The translations under genes and the position numbers were made by a program. From Mesorhizobium sp. B2-7-1 (GTDB lineage Bacteria; Pseudomonadota; Alphaproteobacteria; Rhizobiales; Rhizobiaceae): a stretch of DNA of 43,877 bases. Below are positions 23,429 to 32,361 of the stretch, piece by piece; positions within the stretch are counted from its first letter, which is position 1, and each line of letters begins with the position of its first letter. The DNA is taken from NCBI RefSeq assembly GCF_006440735.1, contig NZ_VFUA01000052.1:1-43877 (forward strand). The letters run 5' to 3'. The notes below the pieces were generated by a model. That model made no database searches. It saw only the letters and a program-made list of their open reading frames with translations, and was not told the origin of the DNA.

Positions 23429-24340
23429 TCAAGCAGTGAAAACATCGTGACCGGCGAACCATGTCTTGGCGACGTCGATGAACGCCGCGGCCGCCTTCGA
23501 CAGGCGCTGGCGCGTGTCATGCGTCAGGATGATGCGCTGCATCGGCAGCGGATCGGAGAGCGGCTTGCAGACCAGCGGCAGGCCGTCATAGCTCATGTCG
23601 CCACGCGGCCTGGTGTAGCTGACCGCGACGCCGAAACCATTGGCCACCATGGAGCGCTGCAATTCGAACGAGCTCGTCGTCGCCCGGGCGATCGGTGACA
23701 GGCCACGGCTGAGGAAAAGGTCCAGCATGTGCTGCCAGCTGTGCGGCTGGTCGGTGGTGATCAGCGGATGCTGCGCGAGCTCCGCCAGGCTGACGGCGTG
23801 CTTGTCGGCCAGCGCATGGCCGGCCGGCAGAAGCGCGTGCGGCCGCAGCTCGTGCAGGAGAATGCGCTTGAAATGGCCTGGAAGGCCGAGATCATAGGTG
23901 AGGCCGAGGTCGACCGCGCTGTCGGCCAGGCGCCGCCCCAGCGTGTCGAAGGTCTCGTCGCCGATGACGACGGTGACGGCCGGGCAGCGCTCGGCGAAGG
24001 CGCGCATCAGCGCCGGCGCGAAATAGGGAGCCAGATCCTCGAAGCAGCCGAGCATCAGTTCGCCGCCGACATCGGTGTCGCGCGATCCGAGCGCCGCCAG
24101 CTCGTCCGCCTCGCCCAGCACCTGCCTTGCCTTGGCGACGGCCCTGCGGCCGAAGGACGTCAGCGCAACGCCGCTGCCCCGCTGGCGCACGAACAGTTTC
24201 TGGCCGAGCGCATCCTCGACATTGTCGATCGCCACCGAGATCGACGGCTGCGACACGTTCAGCGCCGACGCTGCGGCGGTCACGCTGCCATGGCGGGCCA
24301 CGGCAACGACATAACGCAATTGGGTGAGAGTCGGTCTCAT
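23429..24340 (-). CDS. LysR family transcriptional regulator
   Basis: A 303-aa LTTR. The helix-turn-helix is at about 3-60: LTQLRYVVAVARHGSVTAAA, then LNVSQPSISVAIDNVEDALG. A two-lobed effector domain from about 90 begins GGELMLGCFEDLAPYFAP. The ligand is unknown. It is divergent from the phytanoyl-CoA dioxygenase-like gene, the usual arrangement in which an LTTR controls its neighbour. ATAA (24352-24355) and TTAT (24369-24372), 13 bases apart, could be part of an operator. ATG 24340; no good ribosome site. Confidence 0.9.
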   Translation of the reverse strand: MRPTLTQLRYVVAVARHGSVTAAASALNVSQPSISVAIDNVEDALGQKLFVRQRGSGVALTSFGRRAVAKARQVLGEADELAALGSRDTDVGGELMLGCFEDLAPYFAPALMRAFAERCPAVTVVIGDETFDTLGRRLADSAVDLGLTYDLGLPGHFKRILLHELRPHALLPAGHALADKHAVSLAELAQHPLITTDQPHSWQHMLDLFLSRGLSPIARATTSSFELQRSMVANGFGVAVSYTRPRGDMSYDGLPLVCKPLSDPLPMQRIILTHDTRQRLSKAAAAFIDVAKTWFAGHDVFTA

Positions 24341-24422
24341 AGGAAAAAACTATAAACTAGATGACAAGTTATTATTTTACGCGATGTTCAACGCTTGCGA
24401 TAGTAGCGTCACCGAACCAAGA

Positions 24423-24592
24423 GCAGTTCCAGGAAACGTGTGAGACGGCTTTCCGTCCGGAATTGCGTCAAACAAGGAAAGCAATTCCAGGAAAAGTGTG
24501 CAGCGGTTTTCCGTCCGGAATTGCATCAAACAAGGAAAGCAATTCCAGGAAAAGTGTGCACGGTTTTCCGTCCGGAATTGCGTCAAACAAAA
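24423..24592 (+). repeat. Three tandem family A palindromes, 58-base period
   Basis: Copies start at 24423, 24481 and 24539, exactly 58 bases apart. Each has GCAATTCC (GCAGTTCC in the first) and GGAATTGC arms, and each is followed by a linker of the type GTCAAACAAGGAAA. The array fills most of the lysR-phyH intergenic region and ends about 15 bases before the phyH ATG. Confidence 0.92.
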
Positions 24593-24606
24593 AGAGACCG
24601 AGCGCC

Positions 24607-25401
24607 ATGGCCAGCCCGAAGATCGATGCCTCGACGATTGCCGACTACCAGCGCGACGGCGCGGTCTGTGTCCGCGGCGCCTTCAAGGACTGGGTCGACG
24701 TCATCGCCGCAGGCATCGAACGCAACATTCAGAACCGCAGCGCCACGGCTTCCGACATCGCCGGCGGCAAGGGCAGCTTCTTCGACGATTACTGCAACTG
24801 GGAGCGCATCCCGGAATTCGTCAGGATCGTGCGCGAATCGCCGGCCGCCGAGCTCGCCGCCGCCGTTATGCAGTCGCGCAGCGCCCAGTTCTTCCACGAT
24901 CACGTCCTGGTCAAGGAGCCTGGCACGCAGAAACCGACGCCCTGGCACCAGGATATTCCCTATTACTTCGTCGACGGCAGCCAGACGGTGAGCTTCTGGA
25001 TTCCGATCGATCCGGTGAAGGAGGCCACGCTGCGGCTGATCGCCGGCTCGCACAAATGGGAAAAGATGGTCCTGCCGGTGCGCTGGTTGAACGACGACAA
25101 TTTCTATGCCGGCGAGGGCGACTACCTGCCGGTGCCGGATCCCGACAACGACCCGTCGATGAAGGTGCTGGAATGGGAGATGGAGCCGGGCGACGCCATC
25201 CTGTTCGACTTTCGCACCGCGCACGGCGCGCGCGGCAACATGACCTCGGCGCGGCGCCGGGCGCTGTCGCTGCGCTGGGTCGGCGACGACGCGCATTATG
25301 TCGAGCGTCCCGGCCGCACCTCGCCGCCCTATACCGGCCACGACATGAAGCCCGGCCAGAAACTGCGCGAAGATTGGTTCCCAGTCGTTTTCCAGAGCTG
25401 A
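24607..25401 (+). CDS. Phytanoyl-CoA dioxygenase (PhyH) family protein
   Basis: A 264-aa Fe(II)/2-oxoglutarate-dependent oxygenase. The metal triad is H114 and D116 in TPWHQDIPYY, plus H206 in FRTAHGARGN; an Arg near 217-219 (ARRRALSLRW) would bind 2-oxoglutarate. SFWIPIDPV and LRLIAGSHKWEK are typical of the PhyH superfamily. The substrate is unknown; bacterial members hydroxylate varied small molecules, and phytanoyl-CoA is unlikely. The ATG at 24607 begins the conserved region. The frame stays open for 82 codons upstream, but only across the tandem repeats. It is probably controlled by the divergent LysR protein. Confidence 0.88.
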   Translation: MASPKIDASTIADYQRDGAVCVRGAFKDWVDVIAAGIERNIQNRSATASDIAGGKGSFFDDYCNWERIPEFVRIVRESPAAELAAAVMQSRSAQFFHDHVLVKEPGTQKPTPWHQDIPYYFVDGSQTVSFWIPIDPVKEATLRLIAGSHKWEKMVLPVRWLNDDNFYAGEGDYLPVPDPDNDPSMKVLEWEMEPGDAILFDFRTAHGARGNMTSARRRALSLRWVGDDAHYVERPGRTSPPYTGHDMKPGQKLREDWFPVVFQS

Positions 25402-25413
25402 ACGGCCCTGCCT

Positions 25414-25616
25414 CGCCACGGGCGAAGCGGACGCGTAGACCCGAGAATTCCGTGACCTTGAAGCGCCGCGACGGTGCAGAATTCTGCGCCGTTTGCATCC
25501 TTCGGCTAAGGTAACCGCATGGATTCTAGAGTCTGCGCGTCCGCTTCGCTCCTTGCTCCGCCCATACATGACGAGGTTGAGGAGGCTTCAGCTAATCTCC
25601 CTGGAATTGCTCTAGG
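25414..25616. repeat. Long mosaic repeat element, copy 2, with a half family A arm
   Basis: This 187-base relative of the element at 12801 shares the ordered blocks listed there. It is followed at 25602-25616 by TGGAATTGCTCTAGG, the right half of a family A palindrome. Together they fill most of the 357-base gap between phyH and purD; the remaining 140 bases show no gene. Confidence 0.68.
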
Positions 25617-25758
25617 CTAGCCGAACGCGGGACTTATCTTATCCCTCTTGATGGGGGCCATGTTCCCGTGCGCAATTGCCGCCGAAATGCCAAGATGCCT
25701 TGACCCATCGCCCGCGGACCAATAGCGGGTTCAGGGAGACGATCAGCAAGAGGTGGCC

Positions 25759-27039
25759 ATGAACGTTCTTCTTCTCGGCTCGGGTGGCCGCGAACATGCG
25801 CTCGCCTGGAAGATGTCCGCCTCGCCGCTGCTGACGAAGCTCTACGCCTCGCCCGGCAATCCGGGCATCGGCCGTGTCGGCGAGCTGGTCAAGCTCGACG
25901 TTGCCGACCATTCCGCCGTCGCGTCCTTCTGCCAGGAAAAGAAGATCGATCTCGTCGTGGTCGGCCCGGAAGGTCCGCTGGTCGCCGGCATCGCCGATGA
26001 TCTGCGCGCCTGGGGCATCCGCGTCTTCGGCCCGTCCAAGGCTGCGGCGAGGCTGGAGGGCTCGAAGGGCTTCACCAAGGATCTTTGCGCCAGGTTCAAC
26101 ATCCCGACCGCCGCCTATGGCCGCTTCGGCGACCTCGCCTCGGCAAAGGCCTATGTCGAGAAGACCGGCGCGCCGATCGTCATCAAGGCCGACGGGCTCG
26201 CCGCCGGCAAGGGCGTCACCGTCGCCATGACGCTGGATGAGGCGGTCGCCGCGCTCGAAGCCTGTTTCGACGGTTCCTTCGGCGCCGCCGGCGCCGAGGT
26301 CGTGGTCGAGGAATATCTGACGGGCGAGGAGGCGAGTTTCTTTTGCCTGTGTGATGGCGCGACCGCGCTGCCCTTCGGCACCGCGCAGGACCACAAGCGA
26401 GTCGGCGACGGCGATACCGGGCCGAACACCGGCGGCATGGGCGCCTATTCACCGGCGCCGGTGATGACGCCGGAAATGACCGAGCGCACCATGCGCGAGA
26501 TCATCGAGCCGACCATGCGCGGCATGGCCAATATCGGCGCGCCCTTCGCCGGCGTCCTCTTTGCCGGCCTGATGATCACCGACCAGGGCCCCAAGCTGAT
26601 CGAATACAACACCCGCTTCGGCGATCCCGAATGCCAGGTACTGATGATGCGGTTGAAGGACGACCTGCTCGTCCTGCTCAACGCCGCCGTCGACGGCCAG
26701 CTCGCGCATATGTCCATCCGCTGGAGCGACGAGGCGGCGTTGACCGTGGTGATGGCGGCAAGGGGTTATCCGGGCACGCCGGAAAAGGGCTCGGTCATCC
26801 GTGGCCTCGACAAGGCGGAAGGCGAGGGCGTCCAGGTCTTCCATGCCGGCACCGCCATCAATGGCGGCGCGCTGGTCGCCAATGGCGGCCGTGTGCTCAA
26901 CGTCACCGCGCTTGGAAAGACGGTCAGCGAGGCGCAGGCCAAGGCCTATGCGGCGGTCGATCGTATCGACTGGCCGCAGGGCTTCTGCCGTCGCGACATC
27001 GGCTGGCAGGCCGTGGCGCGCGAGAAGGCCGGCATCTAA
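25759..27039 (+). CDS. purD: Phosphoribosylamine--glycine ligase
   Basis: ATP-grasp enzyme of purine synthesis that joins phosphoribosylamine and glycine to give GAR. 426 aa, normal length. The N-terminus MNVLLLGSGGREHALAWKM and YASPGNPGIG are signatures, as are GPEGPLVAGIADDL, PIVIKADGLAAGKGVTVA (ATP site), GPNTGGMGAYSPAP and IEYNTRFGDPECQ. The ATG at 25759 has AAGAGG upstream; GTG 25753 is less likely. The stop overlaps the agaL2 stop by four bases, tail to tail. Confidence 0.96.
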   Translation: MNVLLLGSGGREHALAWKMSASPLLTKLYASPGNPGIGRVGELVKLDVADHSAVASFCQEKKIDLVVVGPEGPLVAGIADDLRAWGIRVFGPSKAAARLEGSKGFTKDLCARFNIPTAAYGRFGDLASAKAYVEKTGAPIVIKADGLAAGKGVTVAMTLDEAVAALEACFDGSFGAAGAEVVVEEYLTGEEASFFCLCDGATALPFGTAQDHKRVGDGDTGPNTGGMGAYSPAPVMTPEMTERTMREIIEPTMRGMANIGAPFAGVLFAGLMITDQGPKLIEYNTRFGDPECQVLMMRLKDDLLVLLNAAVDGQLAHMSIRWSDEAALTVVMAARGYPGTPEKGSVIRGLDKAEGEGVQVFHAGTAINGGALVANGGRVLNVTALGKTVSEAQAKAYAAVDRIDWPQGFCRRDIGWQAVAREKAGI

Positions 27040-28406
27040 GCCGCCGCGCTCTTGCGGCCTCCGCGCGCCCAGGCCGGCAGCCAATCGCCATGCGCGGCAA
27101 GCAGATCGTCGACCAATGACCAGATCTGGTCGAGATCGAGCTCGGCCGCGGTATGCGGGTCCATCATCGCGGCGTGGTAGATGTGCTCGCGGTTCTCGCT
27201 CATCAGCGCCCGCACCGTCAGTTCCTGGACGTTGATGTTGGTGCGGATCAGCGCCGTCAGCTGCGGCGGCAGGTCGCCGATATAGGTCGGCTGGATGCCC
27301 GAGGCGTCGACCAGGCACGGCACTTCCGCCGCGCAGTCGACAGGCAGCGAGGTGATGCAGCCATTGTTGCGGACATTGCCGTAGATCACCGACGGCTCGC
27401 CAGTCCACACCGAGTTCATGATCGAGGAAGCATATTCCTTGGACTGCTCGACCTCGATCCGGTCGGCCGAGCGATAGGCTTCCGCCTGGCCCTTCCAGCG
27501 CTCGATCTGCTCGATGCAGCGCTTTGGATATTCGTCGAGCGGAATGCCGTATTTCTCGATCAGGTCGCCGCGGCCGTCCTTGATGAAATAGGGCGTGTAT
27601 TCGGCGAAATGCTCCGAGCTTTCGGTGACGAAATAGCCGAGCCTGGTCAGCATCTCGTAGCGCACCTTGTTCGGGCAGCGCGGATTCCAGCCCGGCTTCG
27701 GCGCGCGGCCTTCGCGATAGGCGCGCACGAGATCGGGATAGAGGTCCCGGTAGGAGCCGTCCGCCTGGCGATGCTCGAACTTGAGATAAAACGCCATGTG
27801 GTTGACGCCGGCCGAGCGGTAGCGGATTTCTGCATAGGGGAGGTCGAGGTCGTGCGCCAGTTCCATCGCGGTGCCCTGTACCGAATGGCAGAGCCCGACC
27901 TGCTTGATCGCGGGATATTTCTCGGCGATCGCCCAGGTGTTGATCGCCATCGGGTTCACATATTGCAGCATGATCGCCTCCGGGCAGACGGCGAGCATGT
28001 CCTCGCAGATCTTCCACAGATGCGGCACGGTCCGCAATCCGCGCATGATGCCGCCGACGCCGAGCGTGTCGGCGATCGTCTGGCGCAGGCCGTATTTCTT
28101 CGGCACTTCGAAATCGGTGACGGTGCAGGGTTCGTAGCCACCGATCTGGAAGGCGACGACGACGAAGTCGGCGCCGGCAAGCGCCTTGCGCTGATCGGAA
28201 TAGGTCTCGGCCTTCGCCTTGACGCCGAGCGTCGCGATCAGCTTGTTGACGACGATCGCGCTTTCTTCCAGCCGCTGCGGGTTGATGTCCATCAAAGCGA
28301 TCGTCGCGCCCGAAAGCGCCGGCCGCTGCAGCACGTCGCCGACGATGTTCTTCATGAACACCGTCGAGCCGGCGCCGATGAACGTGATCCTGGGATTTCT
28401 TGCCAC
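27036..28406 (-). CDS. agaL2: GH4 alpha-galactosidase, distal gene of the agp operon
   Basis: NAD- and Mn-dependent glycoside hydrolase family 4 enzyme (MelA type), 456 aa. The Rossmann start is RITFIGAGSTVFMKNI, with D40 in LMDINPQ for the NAD ribose. Metal and substrate residues are N151 (in YVNPMA), C173 (in CHSVQGT) and H203 (in GVNHMAF). It hydrolyses alpha-galactosides such as melibiose or raffinose; the exact sugar is inferred from operon context. I chose GTG 28406, eight bases after GGAGG; GTG 28424 also exists. It is the last gene of the agp operon, 20 bases after agpD. Confidence 0.9.
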   Translation of the reverse strand: MARNPRITFIGAGSTVFMKNIVGDVLQRPALSGATIALMDINPQRLEESAIVVNKLIATLGVKAKAETYSDQRKALAGADFVVVAFQIGGYEPCTVTDFEVPKKYGLRQTIADTLGVGGIMRGLRTVPHLWKICEDMLAVCPEAIMLQYVNPMAINTWAIAEKYPAIKQVGLCHSVQGTAMELAHDLDLPYAEIRYRSAGVNHMAFYLKFEHRQADGSYRDLYPDLVRAYREGRAPKPGWNPRCPNKVRYEMLTRLGYFVTESSEHFAEYTPYFIKDGRGDLIEKYGIPLDEYPKRCIEQIERWKGQAEAYRSADRIEVEQSKEYASSIMNSVWTGEPSVIYGNVRNNGCITSLPVDCAAEVPCLVDASGIQPTYIGDLPPQLTALIRTNINVQELTVRALMSENREHIYHAAMMDPHTAAELDLDQIWSLVDDLLAAHGDWLPAWARGGRKSAAA

Positions 28407-28426
28407 TTCTAAAACCTCCGGCACTT

Positions 28427-30097
<1,671 letters not shown>

Positions 30098-30107
30098 CCC
30101 GGCCACC

Positions 30108-31241
30108 TCAATAGGGATCGACGGCATCGCGCAGGCCGTCGCCCAGCGCGTTGAAGGCAAAGACGGTGATCAGCACGAAGCCGACCGGCGACAGGATCCA
30201 GGGATAGGTGCCGATGACCGAATAGGTGGCGGTGTCCTGCAGCATCAGGCCCCACGAGATCAGCGGCGGCTTCACCGCGAAGCCGAGGAAGCCGAGGAAG
30301 GATTCCAGCAGCACCACCGTCGGGATCGCCAGCGTCACCGCGACGATCACATGGCTCATCACATTGGGGAAGATGTGCTGCAGGATGATGCGCCGGTCGG
30401 TGGCGCCGACCGCCATGGCGGCGCGCACATAGTCGATGCGCGCCAGCGCCAGCGTCTTGCCGCGCACCTCGCGCGACATCTGCGCCCAGCCCAGCGCCGA
30501 CATGACGATGATGACGAAACCGAGGAAGACATTGGTCGGCGCGGTGACCGGGATCAGCGTCGTCAGCGCCAGATAAAGCGGCAATTGCGGGAAGGCGAGC
30601 ACCAACTCGACGAAGCGCTGCATCCAGATATCGAACTTGCCGCCGAAATAGCCGGAGACCATGCCGACGCTGGTGCCGATGACCGTGATGATGAAGACCA
30701 CCGTCAGCGCGATCATCAGCGACACGCGCGAGCCATGGATGGCGCGAGACAGCACGTCGCGGCCGAACTTGTCGGTGCCGAGGAAATGCACCGGCTGGCC
30801 GTCCATCGAGCCGAAGAAATGCCGATCCGCCTGGATGAGCCCGAACAGCTTGTAGGGCGCGCCCTCGACGAAGAAGCCGAGCAGCCGCGGATGGTCGTAG
30901 TCGGGGCCGACGATCGGCTGGAAGGTGACCGGATCGAGATCGGCCGACTCGGCCAGCGCATAGATCCTCGGCCACGCAGCGAAATTGCCGTCCTTGTCGT
31001 GGAAGCTGGGCACCTGCGGCGGAGCGAAGGCGATATCGGTCGCCTTCGGGTCCATCGGCGCCAGGAATTCGGCGAACACCGCCATGGCCAGCAGCAGCAC
31101 GACCAGGCAAAGCCCAGCCATGCCCGTCCAGGAACGCTTCAGGCGGCGCCAGACAAGCGCGATATAGCTTTCGTTGCCGTGCGCGGATTCGGTTACGGTG
31201 CCTTCGGCCGGCGGCGGGGGTGAGGGATCGCGGGCCAGCAT
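30108..31241 (-). CDS. agpC: ABC permease (OppC/DppC type) of the alpha-galactoside importer
   Basis: A 377-aa inner-membrane permease. It has one N-terminal transmembrane helix (MAGLCLVVLLLAMAVFAEF, about 41-59), a large periplasmic insertion of roughly 100 residues that is longer than in typical OppC, then five further helices. The FGRDVLSRAIHGSRVSLMIAL segment and the EAA loop RAAMAVGATDRRIILQHIFP are typical. It pairs with AgpB. Its ATG directly abuts the agpB TAG without spacing. Confidence 0.92.
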   Translation of the reverse strand: MLARDPSPPPPAEGTVTESAHGNESYIALVWRRLKRSWTGMAGLCLVVLLLAMAVFAEFLAPMDPKATDIAFAPPQVPSFHDKDGNFAAWPRIYALAESADLDPVTFQPIVGPDYDHPRLLGFFVEGAPYKLFGLIQADRHFFGSMDGQPVHFLGTDKFGRDVLSRAIHGSRVSLMIALTVVFIITVIGTSVGMVSGYFGGKFDIWMQRFVELVLAFPQLPLYLALTTLIPVTAPTNVFLGFVIIVMSALGWAQMSREVRGKTLALARIDYVRAAMAVGATDRRIILQHIFPNVMSHVIVAVTLAIPTVVLLESFLGFLGFAVKPPLISWGLMLQDTATYSVIGTYPWILSPVGFVLITVFAFNALGDGLRDAVDPY

Positions 31242-32249
31242 CTAGCGCTCTCCGAACTGGCGGATGCGGGGGTCGAGCAGCACGAGCAGCATGTCGGCGA
31301 TGATGTTGCCGACGATCAGCGTCGCCGACAGCACCATCATGAAGGTCGCCGTGACATAGACATCGCCCACCGCCATTGAACCGACGATCGCCGGGCCGAC
31401 CGTCGGCAGCGCGAAGATGATCGCCGTCTCGATCTCGCCGGTGAGCATATAGGGCAGCACCACGCCCTGATACATCACCAGCGGATGCAGCGCGTTGGGC
31501 ACGGCATGACGCATCACTACGGCGCCACCGGTCAGGCCCTTGGCCTTGGCCGTCTCGACATATTGCATGTTCAGCGTGTCGAGCAGGTTGCCGCGCATGA
31601 CGCGCATGTTGTAGGCGAGGCCGCCGAAGGTCGCGATCGCCACCACCGGCCAGACATGCTTGACCAGGTCGACGAACTTCGCCCACGACCAGGGCGCGCC
31701 GCCATATTGCGGCGAGAAGAACGAGCCGATCTCGGAGACGTTGAACTGGAAGACCAGCAGATAGACGATGACCAGCGCCATCAGGAAGCGCGGCACCGTC
31801 ATGCCGAGGAATGAGATCGCCGAAAGCGTCGAGTCGATCCAGCTATACTGCCTTGTCGCCGCCCATATGCCGAAAGTGATGCCGAGCACCGAGGCGAGCA
31901 GATGGCAGACCAGCGCCAGAAGCAAGGTGCGCGGCAGGCGTTCGCCCACCACATCGGCCACCGGCTTGTTGTAGTAGAGGCTGTAGCCGAAATCGCCGCG
32001 CGTGACGATGCCGCCGATCCAGTTGAGATACTGGACGGGCAGCGGCTTATCGAGGCCATGTTCTTTCCGATAGGCCTGGGCCTGCGCGTCCGCCTCGGCG
32101 TAGGAAGCGCCGCCCTGGTTGATGAGCTGCGATTTGATGTAGTCCGCATAATCGCCGGGCGGCGCCTGGATGATGGCGAAGGTGACGAGGCTCAAGATGG
32201 CGAGGACGGGGATCGCCGACGCTATGCGCATGAGTAGGAATCGCAGCAT
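31242..32249 (-). CDS. agpB: ABC permease (OppB/DppB type) of the alpha-galactoside importer
   Basis: A 335-aa inner-membrane permease with six predicted helices. The N-terminus MLRFLLMRIASAIPVLAILS and the LPVQYLNWIGGIVTRGDFG region are classic OppB features; the EAA loop is VETAKAKGLTGGAVVMRHAV. It forms the channel with AgpC. It is separated from agpA by 112 bases that contain a perfect 12-base-pair hairpin. Confidence 0.92.
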   Translation of the reverse strand: MLRFLLMRIASAIPVLAILSLVTFAIIQAPPGDYADYIKSQLINQGGASYAEADAQAQAYRKEHGLDKPLPVQYLNWIGGIVTRGDFGYSLYYNKPVADVVGERLPRTLLLALVCHLLASVLGITFGIWAATRQYSWIDSTLSAISFLGMTVPRFLMALVIVYLLVFQFNVSEIGSFFSPQYGGAPWSWAKFVDLVKHVWPVVAIATFGGLAYNMRVMRGNLLDTLNMQYVETAKAKGLTGGAVVMRHAVPNALHPLVMYQGVVLPYMLTGEIETAIIFALPTVGPAIVGSMAVGDVYVTATFMMVLSATLIVGNIIADMLLVLLDPRIRQFGER

Positions 32250-32307
32250 GGACGGTCCGCTTCCTTTCTGGCCGATCGCGCATTCGATGCGTTTGGAGGA
32301 TCTGCTT

Positions 32308-32337
32308 TGTCCGGCCGCGCCGCAACGCGGCCGGACA
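32308..32337 (-). promoter_or_regulatory. Intra-operon hairpin after agpA
   Basis: TGTCCGGCCGCG (32308-32319) and CGCGGCCGGACA (32326-32337) pair perfectly around a six-base loop. On the transcribed (minus) strand it falls 25 bases after the agpA stop and has no T-run. It probably protects the upstream message and raises binding-protein yield over permeases, as at malE-malF. Confidence 0.7.
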
Positions 32338-32361
32338 TCTCTTCGTCAGGGAGGGTAAAGC

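Noticed and set aside
24423..24592. CRISPR array
   Set aside because: The 58-base units repeat directly, with no unique spacers, and the unit is a palindrome found singly elsewhere; no cas genes.
24361..24606. An 82-residue N-terminal extension of the PhyH protein
   Set aside because: It translates the tandem palindromes in shifting frames; the conserved domain and a plausible start are at 24607.
24607..25401. True phytanoyl-CoA hydroxylase
   Set aside because: Only the metal-binding fold is shared; nothing in the context suggests branched-chain fatty acid oxidation.
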